DNA from: CAVUAT01 sp963848045
GTDB taxonomy: Bacteria; Actinomycetota; Thermoleophilia; Solirubrobacterales; 70-9
Assembly: GCA_963848045.1 (NCBI GenBank)
Contig: CAWKCC010000002.1
Span: forward strand, 310,001-374,000
Length of the DNA: 64,000 nucleotides
Direction of reading: 5' to 3'
Shown here: piece by piece, positions 1 to 9,827 of the stretch
How the letters are laid out: each line of letters begins with the position of its first letter
Position numbering within the stretch: position 1 is the first letter of the stretch
Notes under the pieces: generated by a model
What the model was told of the DNA's origin: nothing
The model's input: only the letters and a program-made list of their open reading frames with translations
Database searches by the model: none
Position numbers and translations under genes: made by a program

Positions 1-226
1 CGTCGACGAACGCGGCGACGTCGTGGTTGGTCGTGCGCTCGCGCTCCTCGACAGCCTCGACCGTGAACGAGGCCCGCTCACGACAGGCTCTCGCGTCCTC
101 GGCGGGCACCAGGTCCTGCTCGGCGAGCGCCTCGGTGACCGCCAGCTCGACCGCCAGCCACGCCTCCAGCTTGCGCTGCTGCGTCCAGACGGCGCCGATC
201 TCGCCCCGCGTGTACCGCTCGATCAC
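1..226 (-). CDS. purB: Adenylosuccinate lyase, N-terminal part (cut by window edge)
   Basis: Adenylosuccinate lyase removes fumarate from SAICAR and from adenylosuccinate in purine synthesis. Only the first 75 codons are inside the window. The translation begins IERYTR and contains ERTTNHDVAAFV, which matches the conserved N-terminal region of PurB (the TNHD segment lies near the substrate site). The GTG start at 226-224 overlaps the TGA of purE as GTGA, so the two are translationally coupled. No ATG fits better. The remainder lies beyond base 1. Confidence 0.9.
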   Translation of the reverse strand, partial: MIERYTRGEIGAVWTQQRKLEAWLAVELAVTEALAEQDLVPAEDARACRERASFTVEAVEERERTTNHDVAAFVD

Positions 227-720
227 GCGCCGATGATGCGGACGGCGAGCAGGCCCGCGTTCTTGGCGCCGTCGACGGCCACGCATGCGACCGGGACACC
301 GGGCGGCATCTGGACGGCCGAGAGCAGCGCGTCGAGCCCGCCGAGCGTCTTCCCCGAGATCGGCACCCCGATCACCGGCAGGTCGGTCTTCGAGGCGGCG
401 AAGCCCGGCAGCGCCGCTGACATCCCGGCTCCGGCGATGATCACCTTCAGGCCTCGCATGCGCGCGTTGACGCAGTACTCGCCGGTCGCGTCCGGATCGC
501 GGTGGGCGCTGAGCACACGCACCTCATAGGCGACGCCGTGCTCGTGCAGCGCCTCTCCGGCCGGCTGCATCTTCTTCTTGTCGTTCTTGGAGCCCATGAT
601 GATCCCGACCAGCGGGGCATCCACCTCGATCTCCTCGAAGGCCTTCTCCACTTCGGGCAGCGTCTCTATCGTGCGCTCCTGCGTCGGCGAGGCGCCGCCG
701 CTTGGCTGGGTCGTCTCCAT
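223..720 (-). CDS. purE: N5-carboxyaminoimidazole ribonucleotide mutase
   Basis: PurE (class I) rearranges N5-CAIR to CAIR in purine synthesis. The product has 165 residues. After an acidic, probably disordered N-terminus of about 35 residues, the PurE core starts at VGIIMGSKNDKKKM, followed by the conserved SAHRDPD segment and the GAGMSAALPG nucleotide/phosphate-binding loop. The longer open frame reaches 825, but the ATG at 720-718 is preceded by AGGGGAG at good spacing, so I use it. It sits between purD (22-bp gap) and purB (4-bp overlap) and forms a purine operon with them. Confidence 0.93.
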   Translation of the reverse strand: METTQPSGGASPTQERTIETLPEVEKAFEEIEVDAPLVGIIMGSKNDKKKMQPAGEALHEHGVAYEVRVLSAHRDPDATGEYCVNARMRGLKVIIAGAGMSAALPGFAASKTDLPVIGVPISGKTLGGLDALLSAVQMPPGVPVACVAVDGAKNAGLLAVRIIGA

Positions 721-742
721 CGTCTCCCCTCGGTTCGTGTGT

Positions 743-2016
<1,274 letters not shown>

Positions 2017-2020
<4 letters not shown>

Positions 2021-2298
2021 AGAGCGCCCGCCAACTCGGCGGTCGGCATCGCCGCCAGAGTCTGGCTGCTCATGGTCCCGCGCGAGCCCAGCTCCACCGA
2101 GACCTTGGCCATCGTCTTGTCATCCGGGGCCTCGACGATGGTGATGAAGTCGTACTGGCCCAGGGTCGCCCACTGGTCCTTGACGGTGACGCCGAGCTGC
2201 TCGACCTCCTTGTTGACCTCCGAGACGCGGTTGGGGTTGTTCTTCAGCGTCTGAACCCCTTCGGGCGTCAGGTTGGTGAGCATCACGTAGGTTGGCAT
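2017..2298 (-). CDS. GYD-domain protein
   Basis: A 93-residue protein of the GYD domain family: it begins PTYVMLTNLTPEG and contains LGQYDFITIVEAPDD, the position of the family's G-Y-D motif. These small ferredoxin-like-fold proteins have no firmly known reaction. The ATG at 2298-2296 has AGGAGAG upstream. Its stop overlaps the TTG start of purD, so it is the first gene of the purine operon here. The coupling suggests shared expression but does not define its role. Confidence 0.8.
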
Positions 2299-2354
2299 CG
2301 CGTCTCTCCTCTGCTGGGGGTTTTCGTGACAGGCCCACTCATATCATCAAGCCC

Positions 2355-3005
2355 GTGCCCGAGCATCCCCTGATCGCGCGCTACTACGAGCGCATGCTCG
2401 CGGGCTCCGAGAGAGCGGGGCTCGCCGAGATGCGTGCCTCGCTGCTGCAGGAGGCCACCGGGAGGACCCTCGAGATCGGCGCGGGCACCGGCCTCAACCT
2501 GCCGCGGTACACCTCCGCCGTGACCGAGCTCGTGCTGCTCGAGCCGGACCCCTACATGGCCGAGCGGCTGCGCGAGCGCCTCGAGCGCGACGGCACCGCC
2601 GCCGCCGAGGCCCGGCTGATCGAGGCCGCCGCCGAGGACCTTCCCTTCGACGACGGCAGCTTCGACACCGTCGTCTCCACGCTGGCGCTCTGCACCGTCG
2701 AGAGCCCCGAGCGCGCCCTGGCGGAGATCCGGCGGGTGCTGGTCGCCGGTGGCGCGCTGCTGTTCATCGAGCACGTTCGCAGCGAGCAGCGGCGGCGCGC
2801 CTGGTGGCAGGACCGGCTCGAGCGGCCCTGGGGCCGCGTTGCCGGCGGCTGCCACCCCAACCGCCCCACGCCCGACTCCCTCGCCGAGGCGGGCTTTTGG
2901 ATAGAGCGGATCGAGCGCGGGCGACTCCCCAAGGCCCCACCCTGGGTGAGGCCGATGATCCGTGGCGTGGCTCGGCGGCCCTCGTCGGCCCCGACGCGCG
3001 GCTAG
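2355..3005 (+). CDS. SAM-dependent methyltransferase (UbiE/class I type)
   Basis: About 216 residues with a class I methyltransferase fold: motif I LEIGAGTGLNLPRY near residues 40-55, an acidic residue after motif II (LLEPDPYM), and the post-motif AAEDLPFDDGSFDTVVSTLALC typical of UbiE-like enzymes. The substrate cannot be told. The open frame begins at 2292, but the GTG at 2355 is preferred: a TATCAT box at 2342-2347 ends 7 nt before it, as in other leaderless genes of this window. It is divergent from the GYD-purD operon and its end overlaps the convergent enoyl-CoA hydratase gene by 4 bp. Confidence 0.8.
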   Translation: MPEHPLIARYYERMLAGSERAGLAEMRASLLQEATGRTLEIGAGTGLNLPRYTSAVTELVLLEPDPYMAERLRERLERDGTAAAEARLIEAAAEDLPFDDGSFDTVVSTLALCTVESPERALAEIRRVLVAGGALLFIEHVRSEQRRRAWWQDRLERPWGRVAGGCHPNRPTPDSLAEAGFWIERIERGRLPKAPPWVRPMIRGVARRPSSAPTRG

Positions 3006-3949
3006 CCCCGGCCCTCGTCTGGCCCTGAGGCCGTGCCCTCCTGCCAGGCGCGGATAGCCTCGCCGTCGGCCCAGGGCGAGGCACCGAGCTCGCCGACCTC
3101 GTCGACGAAGGCCTGCATCGCGCGCAGCGACTCGTCCCTTCCAGCCTCGGCCATGAACCACTTTCGCTCGACCGCGAGGCCGCCTTCCAGCGACCGCGCC
3201 GAGCCCTCGTAGACGGCGCACTTCAATCCCCTCACCGACTCCGGCGCCCGGCGCGCCAGCCGTGAGGCTGTTTCCGCCGCTGCGGGGAGCAGCTGCTCAG
3301 GTGGCAATACGCGGTTCACGAGGCCGGCGCTCGTGGCGTCGGCGGCGCTCAGCGTTCGACCCTCGAGCATCATCTCCAGCGCGAGCCCGGGGCCGAGCAG
3401 GCGGCTGAGCCGCTGGGTTCCGCCGGCGCCCGGGTTGAAGCCCAGCGTCATCTCCGGCAGACCGATGCTGACCTTGGGGGAGTCGGCTGCATAGCGCAGG
3501 TCGCAGGCGAGCGCCAGCTCGCAGCCGCCGCCTTCGGCGGGGCCGTTGATCGCCGCGATGAAGACCTTGTCGAGCCGGTTCATGCGCACGAAGACGTCGT
3601 GGAGCAGGTGGAGCTCGAGCAGCCCGCGCGCCGGCGTGCGCTTCACCGCGGCGCGCAGCCCCGGCACCCGCTTGACCAGGCCGGCGGCTCTCAGCATCCC
3701 GTCGGCGAGCGGCGCGCTGGGAGCGACGCCGACGTCCTTGACTCCCGCCAGGATCTCGGCGACGTCGTAGTGGGTCACGAACAGGTCGGGAGGCCTGCCC
3801 GTGATCACGACCGCGCCGATCGACGAGTCGCGCTGCAGCGAGCGCGTGATCGCATCGAGCTCCGCGACCATCTCGCGGTTCATGAAGTTGTGCGGCGGAC
3901 TGTCCACGCTCAGGGTCAGAACTCGCCCGGAGCGCTCTTGGCGGAGCAT
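3002..3949 (-). CDS. Enoyl-CoA hydratase/isomerase family protein
   Basis: A crotonase-superfamily protein of 315 residues, somewhat longer than the usual 260. The oxyanion-hole region GPAEGGGCELALACDLRYAA and the GLPEMTLGFNPGAGGTQRL segment carry both glutamates that act as catalytic acid/base in hydratases, so the protein is probably active. An insertion of about 30 residues follows the HYDVAEILAGVK segment. The exact acyl-CoA substrate is unknown. The ATG at 3949 gives an N-terminus that runs directly into the first crotonase strand. It lies 9 bp downstream of the SRPBCC gene on the same strand. Confidence 0.85.
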   Translation of the reverse strand: MLRQERSGRVLTLSVDSPPHNFMNREMVAELDAITRSLQRDSSIGAVVITGRPPDLFVTHYDVAEILAGVKDVGVAPSAPLADGMLRAAGLVKRVPGLRAAVKRTPARGLLELHLLHDVFVRMNRLDKVFIAAINGPAEGGGCELALACDLRYAADSPKVSIGLPEMTLGFNPGAGGTQRLSRLLGPGLALEMMLEGRTLSAADATSAGLVNRVLPPEQLLPAAAETASRLARRAPESVRGLKCAVYEGSARSLEGGLAVERKWFMAEAGRDESLRAMQAFVDEVGELGASPWADGEAIRAWQEGTASGPDEGRG

Positions 3950-3958
3950 GCCGCGAGC

Positions 3959-4441
3959 CTAGTCGCTCGGCGCGCCCGCGACCGGACCGCCGAATATCTC
4001 GGCGATCCGGGCGGCGCGGTAGTCGAATATGCGCTCGAGATCACTCGCGACGAAGGCGCGGTGGGCGAGGTTGCCGAGTGGGCCTCCCCGCATCGCGTAG
4101 CGCACCGTGTCGCGCATCACCGTCCCCTCGGCCGCGTCGGGCTCGAAGTCGTGAGTGTGGTGCCAATAGCGGTAGGGGCCCCGAAGCTGCAGGTCGACGA
4201 AGCGGCCCGGCGGCTGCCATTGCTCGATCCGCGTCAGCCAGCGCACGGGGATTCCGCGCAGTCGTATCCGGTAGCGAATCAGCGTGCCGGGGCCCATCGC
4301 CGCGGGCTCCTGGCTCAGCACCCTGAAGTGCAGTAACGGCGGCGTGATCTGCCCCAGGTTGAGGGCGTCCGCGAAGAACGGGAACACCTGCTCGGGCGGC
4401 TGTGGCAGGCGCTGCTCGCGCTCGAGCACATGGACTTGCAT
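3959..4441 (-). CDS. SRPBCC-family protein (START/Bet v1-like)
   Basis: 160 residues forming a START/Bet v1-like ligand-binding fold. Visible landmarks are the N-terminal LPQPPEQVFPFFADALNLGQITPP helix region, the central strands ending GPYRYWHHTHDFEPD, and the C-terminal long helix. Such proteins bind hydrophobic ligands or act as polyketide cyclases; no specific function can be read here. It probably shares a transcript with the enoyl-CoA hydratase gene 9 bp downstream. Confidence 0.75.
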   Translation of the reverse strand: MQVHVLEREQRLPQPPEQVFPFFADALNLGQITPPLLHFRVLSQEPAAMGPGTLIRYRIRLRGIPVRWLTRIEQWQPPGRFVDLQLRGPYRYWHHTHDFEPDAAEGTVMRDTVRYAMRGGPLGNLAHRAFVASDLERIFDYRAARIAEIFGGPVAGAPSD

Positions 4442-4527
4442 GCCCCCTTACTAGCGCACTGGCTCCATCGGTATTCCGAGGCGCTGCCCAGGGGATGGGC
4501 GTGGGTGCTGGAGGGGAGGGCGCCCTC

Positions 4528-6147
4528 TCAGGCGTCGAAGCCCGCGTGGATGTGGTCGCAGTGGTCGGCGGCGGCGAAGGCCGGCCCCGGTCCGTCCGCG
4601 TCGAAGCAGAAGATCAGCTCCGTCGGGCGCAGGCCCTCGGGCAGCGAGGCCAGGGCGCGCACCATCGTCCCGCAGGGTCCATCCACGGTGGTGTCGGTGC
4701 ACGCCACCCCGTCGATCGCCGCGATGTCCACGGCGCGGCCGGAGAAGTGGTTGGAGACGTTGCCGGACGACGTGTACATGGAGTGGTCGGAGCGCAGTGA
4801 GGAGATGCGCAGCGTGTGGTTCTGGCTGATCGCCGCGATCAGGGTCAGAACCCTGGGATCGATGGCGCCCTGCTGCAGATCCCACAGCTCGAGCGAATTC
4901 GAGAGCTCGAGGTTCCCCCAGTTGACCGGGATCGAGGTCGGGCCCGGCAGCGCGATCGAGTAGGCGACCGTCCGCTCCTTGCACTTGCCCGTCAGCGGAT
5001 GGGCCTCGTCCAGCACCTCCTGCACGTACCAGGCCGCGTGGTTGTGCAGGAAGATTCCCCCGCGCAGGCTGCCGGCTGCCCAGATCATCCGGGCCACGGT
5101 CGCCGCGGAGTCGTCGACCGACTCGCGCTTGACCTTCCCGTCGCCGTCGCCGTCGACGGCGTACTCGTCCCAGTTGGCGTCCGAGATTCCCAGTGGCCCA
5201 CGGTCGCTCAGTTCCTCCGGCGTCATGCCGCGCCCGAAGTCCGATTCCAGGCGGGCCACGGCGGCCAGCGCCCAGACGGCGTCCTCTCCCAGCTCGAAGC
5301 GTCCCGCAGCGCTCTCGAAGGCGTCCAGGTAGCCGAGCGGCACCCTGCGGCCGCCCACGGGGGAGGCGCAGACGAGCTGCTGGCGCTCGGGGATCAGCGA
5401 GAGGCCTCCGATGCCGCCGTTCGCCACCCCGCCGTAGCAGGCCGCCCGTTCCAGCACGTCGGCGACGTACCAGTCGGCGTGGTTGTAGGAGAAAATCGCG
5501 CCCTCCGGGTCCCCCGGCATGCCGGAGGCCTTCAGGTAGCGGGCGGCGGCGAAGATTGCGTCCTCGGGGTCGGAGGGGTCACGCGCCCCGTCGCCGTTGG
5601 CGTCGACCCCGTAGGCGGCCCAGGTCGCCGGCATGAACTGCATCCAGCCCACGGCGCCGGCCGACGAGGGTCCCTGGTTGGCTCCGAACCCGGTTTCGAT
5701 CTCGTTGATCGCGGCCAGGATCGAGGGGCCGGACGGCCCGAGACCGTACTCCGCGGCCGCGGCCTGGTAGATCGGGATCAGAAAGGCCGGGACGGAGGTC
5801 GGCCCGCATGATGCGGGCGCCGGCAGGGGCTGTGCGGCGGCGATCTTGTCCAGCTCCGCGTCGGTGCCCTGTTCGGGCTCCTTCTTGGTGCCCGCTTCGA
5901 TGCCGCCCGCCGGCTTCGGCTTCGGCTTCGGGTTCGGCGCCGGCTTCTTGGCCTTGCCCGTCTTCTTGCTCGGGGCCTTTGCCGGGGGTTTGACGGTCGG
6001 CGTGGTCTCGATCTGGGTGGTGGACGGGTCCACTGGAGCGCCCTCCGGCGGTGCAGGCGGGTCCGGCGCCGTCTGGGCGCCGGCGCCCTGGGCGGCGATG
6101 GCCGCGCCGACGAGCGCGGCTGCGACCGCGGTCCGGACGCGCCCCAT
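4528..6147 (-). CDS. Secreted tandem lytic transglycosylase with C-terminal DD-peptidase-like domain
   Basis: A 539-residue exported cell-wall enzyme. It has a signal peptide (residues 1-25, ending GAGAQ), a Pro/Lys-rich linker (30-85), and then two lytic-transglycosylase-like repeats. The first has EIETGFG with the likely catalytic Glu, then GWMQFMPATW and a DxNxDG calcium-like loop. The second has RLESDFG, PLGISDANW and another DGDGDG loop. The C-terminus has SNHFSGRAVDI and DHIHAGF, the HxxGxAxD and HxH pattern of Hedgehog/VanY-type peptidases. One protein may thus cut both glycan and peptide. The gene starts at the TGATG junction with the upstream gene. Confidence 0.82.
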   Translation of the reverse strand: MGRVRTAVAAALVGAAIAAQGAGAQTAPDPPAPPEGAPVDPSTTQIETTPTVKPPAKAPSKKTGKAKKPAPNPKPKPKPAGGIEAGTKKEPEQGTDAELDKIAAAQPLPAPASCGPTSVPAFLIPIYQAAAAEYGLGPSGPSILAAINEIETGFGANQGPSSAGAVGWMQFMPATWAAYGVDANGDGARDPSDPEDAIFAAARYLKASGMPGDPEGAIFSYNHADWYVADVLERAACYGGVANGGIGGLSLIPERQQLVCASPVGGRRVPLGYLDAFESAAGRFELGEDAVWALAAVARLESDFGRGMTPEELSDRGPLGISDANWDEYAVDGDGDGKVKRESVDDSAATVARMIWAAGSLRGGIFLHNHAAWYVQEVLDEAHPLTGKCKERTVAYSIALPGPTSIPVNWGNLELSNSLELWDLQQGAIDPRVLTLIAAISQNHTLRISSLRSDHSMYTSSGNVSNHFSGRAVDIAAIDGVACTDTTVDGPCGTMVRALASLPEGLRPTELIFCFDADGPGPAFAAADHCDHIHAGFDA

Positions 6148-7010
6148 CAGCCCCGGACCTCGGTGACCCGCCAGCCCTCCGGCGTGTGCTTCAGGGTGAG
6201 GCGGAGCTCGCTGGCGGCCCGCAGTCGCAGCAGCGAGACGCTGGCCTCGATCAGATCTTCCTCCCGGTCACCGACCACCACGTTCAACACCTCGGCCTCG
6301 GGCACCTCGGTCCCGGAGGGGAGGCGGGGAGGCTCCTGCTCCAGCGCCGCTGCGAGCGGCTCCTTCGCCACCGAGGAGAAGGTTGCGGCGGTCTGCTCGT
6401 CCACCTTGCCGACCTCGTACCTGACGAAGGCCTCCGCAAAGCTCCTTGCCACCTTCGCCGGGGGAGCGGACGGGCCCGGAACGGTGATCGGAGACGACTC
6501 TTCGGGTTGCGCGGCCCGCGAGGCGACCTTCTTGGCGCTCGCGCCAGAGTCGAAGTCGGGTGCGGCGCCGCTCAGGGTCGGCTGCGAGGCGGCATCTGCG
6601 GTCAGGGCGGGCGGGCTGTGGCCGCCGCTCGCCGCGCTGACGGCCTCTGTGCCCCCGTCCGGCGCGGCCACCATGGTCCCTGCGCTGCCGGCAGCGGCGA
6701 CCGCGGCGACCGCGGCGGTGGCGAGGCCGGTGCGCATCGCCGTGCCGCCCTGGCGCCAGGCGTCGGCGGCGGGCCAGGCAAGCTTGGTCTCGATCAGGCG
6801 GTGCAGCGGCTCCACTGAGACCATGGCGCGCTCGGCGGCAGCGCGCGCCGCGTCGCCGCTCGGCCACAGAACTCGCTGCTCCGCCTCCCAGGCGATCTCC
6901 TCCGCGCGCTCAGAGGCGTCCAGGACGCGCTCGCGCAGGCGGTCGTCAACGTCCCACGCCTTGCGGCGAAGGCTCCAGCATGCGTCCTTGGCGGAGTGCC
7001 CGATTCCCAC
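6147..7010 (-). CDS. Uncharacterised membrane-anchored protein
   Basis: I do not recognise this 287-residue protein. It has a charged cytoplasmic N-terminal part of about 90 residues, one hydrophobic segment (about 95-115, GLATAAVAAVAAAGSAGTMV), a low-complexity Ala/Ser/Pro linker and a C-terminal globular part (about 170-287) that ends in strands typical of a small exported domain. The start is GTG (7010-7008). Its stop overlaps the ATG of the lytic transglycosylase gene (TGATG), so a cell-envelope role is plausible, by context only. Confidence 0.6.
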   Translation of the reverse strand: MGIGHSAKDACWSLRRKAWDVDDRLRERVLDASERAEEIAWEAEQRVLWPSGDAARAAAERAMVSVEPLHRLIETKLAWPAADAWRQGGTAMRTGLATAAVAAVAAAGSAGTMVAAPDGGTEAVSAASGGHSPPALTADAASQPTLSGAAPDFDSGASAKKVASRAAQPEESSPITVPGPSAPPAKVARSFAEAFVRYEVGKVDEQTAATFSSVAKEPLAAALEQEPPRLPSGTEVPEAEVLNVVVGDREEDLIEASVSLLRLRAASELRLTLKHTPEGWRVTEVRG

Positions 7011-7091
7011 ACTCGTCTGATCGTCCAGCTTCGTGCCTGGCTTTAGCCCTGCACTACTCGGAATCGGTTAGGCCGGTGGCCGCTGCGGGCC

Positions 7092-9698
7092 TCAGGCGGT
7101 TGCCTTCTCCTTCGACTCCCCGCGCGCCGAGGCCCGCGTGAAGACGAGCTCGCCTCCGTCGGCGTCCACCTTGACCATGTCGCCCTCCGAGAATTCGCCC
7201 TCCAGCAGCCGCAGTGCGAGCAGGTCGACCAGGTTCTTCTGGATCACCCGCTTCAGCGGACGGGCGCCGTAGGTGGGGTCGAAGCCGAGGTTGCCGAGCA
7301 GCTGCCGGGCCTCGTCGGTGAGCTCGATCTCGATGCCCTTCTCCGCCACCCGGCGGGAGAGCTGCGCCACCTGGATCTCCACGATCTTTGCCAGGTCCTG
7401 CTTGGAGAGGCGTTGGAAGATGACCACGTCGTCGATGCGGTTCAGGAACTCGGGCGGGAAGGTCTGGATCAGTGCCTCCTCGACCTGCTCACGGGCGTTC
7501 TCCTCGAGGGTCTCGGCCGCGATGTACTGGGAACCCACGTTGGAGGTCATGATCAGCACCGCGTTCTTGAAGTCCACCGTGCGGCCCTGGCCATCGGTGA
7601 GCCGCCCGTCGTCCATGATCTGCAGCAGCGCGTTGAAGACATCGGGGTGGGCCTTCTCGATCTCGTCGAGCAGGATCACCGAGTAGGGCCTGCGGCGTAC
7701 GGCCTCGGTCAGTTGCCCGCCCTCCTCGTAGCCCACGTAGCCGGGGGGAGCGCCGATCAGGCGGGCCACGGAGTGCTTCTCCATGTACTCCGACATGTCG
7801 ATCCTCACCATCGCCTGCTCGGAGTCGAACATGAACTCGGCCAGCGTGCGGGCGAGCTCGGTCTTGCCGACCCCGGTGGGACCGCAGAAGAGGAAGCTGC
7901 CGATCGGCCGGTCGGGGTCCGACAGGCCGGCGCGCGCGCGCCGCAGCGCGCCGGCGACGGCCTCGACGGCCTCGTCCTGGCCGATCACACGATCATGGAG
8001 GCGGTCCTCCATCTGGATCAGCTTCTCGACCTCGCCCTCCATCAGTCGCGACACGGGAATCCCCGTCCACTTGCCGACGACCGCCGCGACGTCCTCCTCG
8101 GTGACCTCCTCGGTGAGCATGCTGCCGCCCGAGCGGTGCAGCTCGGCGAGCTCTCCCTCGGCGTCGAGGATCTTGCCCTCCAGTCCGGGAATCGTGCCGT
8201 AGCGCAGCTCCGCGGCGCGCTCCAGGTCGCCGTCGCGCTCGGCGCGCTCGGCCCCACGGCCGGCCTCGTCGAGCTCCGCCTTCGCGGCCTTGATCGCCTC
8301 GATCGCCTGCTTCTCATTCTGCCAGCGAGCCTTCATCTCCGACGAGCGCTCCTGCAGCTCGGCGAGCTCGGCCTCGATCGCATCACGCCGTTCGCTGGAG
8401 GTCGCGTCAGTCTCCTTCTTCAGCGCCTCGCGCTCGATCTCCAGCTGCTGGATGCGCCGTTCGACTTCGTCGATCTCGGTCGGCATCGAGTCGATCTCGA
8501 TCTTCAGCCGCGAGGCCGCTTCGTCGATCAGGTCGATGGCCTTGTCGGGCAGGAAGCGGTCCGCGATGTAGCGCGCCGAGAGCGTCGCCGCCGCGACGAT
8601 CGCCGCGTCGGTGATGCGCACGCCGTGGTGGACCTCGTAGCGCTCCTTGAGCCCCCGCAGGATCGCGATCGTGCTCTCCACGTCGGGCTCGCCGACGGTG
8701 ATCGGCTGGAAGCGCCGCTCCAGCGCCGCGTCCTTCTCGATGTGCTTGCGGTACTCGTCGAGGGTGGTGGCGCCGACGGCGCGCAGCTCGCCTCGTGCGA
8801 GCATCGGCTTCAGCAGGTTGGAGGCGTCCACGGCGCCCTCGGCGGCGCCCGCGCCGACGATCGTGTGAAGCTCGTCGAGGAAGAGAACAATCTGGCCCTC
8901 GGCCGACTGCACCTCCTTGAGCACCGCCTTGAGCCGCTCCTCGAACTCGCCGCGGTACTTGGCACCGGCCAGCAGGGATCCGATGTCGAGCGCGATCACC
9001 TGCCGGTCGCGCAGGCTCTCGGGCACGTCGCCCGAGACGATTCGCTGGGCGAGCCCCTCGACGATGGCGGTCTTGCCGACGCCGGGCTCCCCGATCAGCA
9101 CCGGGTTGTTCTTGGTCCGGCGCGAGAGCACCTGAATCACACGGCGGATCTCCTCGTCGCGCCCGATCACCGGGTCGAGCTTGCCGCTTTCGGCCTCGGC
9201 GGTGAGGTCGCGCCCGTACTTCTCCAGGGCGCCGTAGCTGTCCTCGGGCGTGGGCGAGGTGACGCGGTGGGGTCCTCGCACCTCCGTGACCGCCTCGAGC
9301 AGCTCGCCGCGGTCCGGAAGCAGCTCGCTGACTCCCGACTTCTCCTCGGCGAGGGCTAGAAGCAGGTGCTCGGTCGAGATGTACTCGTCGCCGAGCGAAG
9401 CCGCCTCCTTCTCGGCCTGCTGCAGGACCCAGACGAACTCGCTCGAGGGGCGGATGTCAGGGACGGCGTTGCCACTCAGCTTGGGAAGCTGCTCTATCGC
9501 CGCCTCGGCCTGCGCGCGGACGGCCTGCGTGTCCTGCCCGAGGCGCTGCAGCACCGGCACCACCACGCCTTCGTCCTGGTCGAGCAGGGCAGCGAGCAAA
9601 TGGGGGGGGCCAACCTCGGGGTTGGAGTGCTCTGAGGCGAGCCGCTGGGCGGCAGCCACGGCTTCCTGCGACTTGACGGTGAAGCGATCCTGTTGCAT
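7092..9698 (-). CDS. clpB: ATP-dependent disaggregase ClpB
   Basis: ClpB rescues aggregated proteins together with DnaK/DnaJ/GrpE. The product has 868 residues, the normal length. It has the Clp N-domain (1-150), AAA1 with GEPGVGKT (about 205) and LFLDELH, the coiled-coil middle domain (about 410-525, rich in Glu/Lys/Arg) which separates ClpB from ClpA/ClpC, and AAA2 with GPTGVGKT (about 605) and ILLDEIEKAHPDVF. It begins QQDRFTVKSQEAV as ClpB proteins do. The ATG at 9698 lies 6 nt from a TAGGAT box, so the mRNA is probably leaderless. HspR control is likely; hspR is 2 kb away. Confidence 0.97.
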   Translation of the reverse strand: MQQDRFTVKSQEAVAAAQRLASEHSNPEVGPPHLLAALLDQDEGVVVPVLQRLGQDTQAVRAQAEAAIEQLPKLSGNAVPDIRPSSEFVWVLQQAEKEAASLGDEYISTEHLLLALAEEKSGVSELLPDRGELLEAVTEVRGPHRVTSPTPEDSYGALEKYGRDLTAEAESGKLDPVIGRDEEIRRVIQVLSRRTKNNPVLIGEPGVGKTAIVEGLAQRIVSGDVPESLRDRQVIALDIGSLLAGAKYRGEFEERLKAVLKEVQSAEGQIVLFLDELHTIVGAGAAEGAVDASNLLKPMLARGELRAVGATTLDEYRKHIEKDAALERRFQPITVGEPDVESTIAILRGLKERYEVHHGVRITDAAIVAAATLSARYIADRFLPDKAIDLIDEAASRLKIEIDSMPTEIDEVERRIQQLEIEREALKKETDATSSERRDAIEAELAELQERSSEMKARWQNEKQAIEAIKAAKAELDEAGRGAERAERDGDLERAAELRYGTIPGLEGKILDAEGELAELHRSGGSMLTEEVTEEDVAAVVGKWTGIPVSRLMEGEVEKLIQMEDRLHDRVIGQDEAVEAVAGALRRARAGLSDPDRPIGSFLFCGPTGVGKTELARTLAEFMFDSEQAMVRIDMSEYMEKHSVARLIGAPPGYVGYEEGGQLTEAVRRRPYSVILLDEIEKAHPDVFNALLQIMDDGRLTDGQGRTVDFKNAVLIMTSNVGSQYIAAETLEENAREQVEEALIQTFPPEFLNRIDDVVIFQRLSKQDLAKIVEIQVAQLSRRVAEKGIEIELTDEARQLLGNLGFDPTYGARPLKRVIQKNLVDLLALRLLEGEFSEGDMVKVDADGGELVFTRASARGESKEKATA

Positions 9699-9704
9699 TA
9701 CGGA

Positions 9705-9757
9705 ATCCTATCGTCTATTAGACGCAAAAGCAAGAAATCTGAGTCACTACGCCTCAA
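9705..9757 (-). promoter_or_regulatory. clpB promoter with HspR-type (HAIR-like) inverted repeat
   Basis: On the minus strand a -35 TTGCTT (9733-9728), a 17-nt spacer and a -10 TAGGAT (9710-9705) lie 6 nt upstream of the clpB ATG. Just upstream, at 9739-9757 on the plus strand, is CTGAG-N9-CTCAA. This is the arrangement of the HAIR element bound by HspR (TTGAG-N9-CTCAA) with one mismatch. Binding by the HspR encoded at 11.6 kb is an inference. Confidence 0.6.
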
Positions 9758-9791
9758 CTCAACTGAGCCCCCGCTCCAGGAGGTCGCAGCG

Positions 9792-9820
9792 TTGCCATTC
9801 CGGGGCTTCCGAACTAGGAT
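9792..9820 (+). promoter_or_regulatory. Leaderless promoter of the SnoaL-like gene
   Basis: TTGCCA (9792-9797), exactly 17 nt, TAGGAT (9815-9820), then 7 nt to the ATG at 9828. Transcription would start at or next to the ATG. The -10 sequence is the same as that of the divergent clpB promoter. Confidence 0.65.
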
Positions 9821-9827
9821 CAGGGGC

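Noticed and set aside
7413..9359. 648-codon plus-strand open frame opposite clpB
   Set aside because: It mirrors the third-position GC bias of clpB, gives a His/Leu/Arg-rich sequence with no motif, and has no ribosome site. It is a shadow frame.
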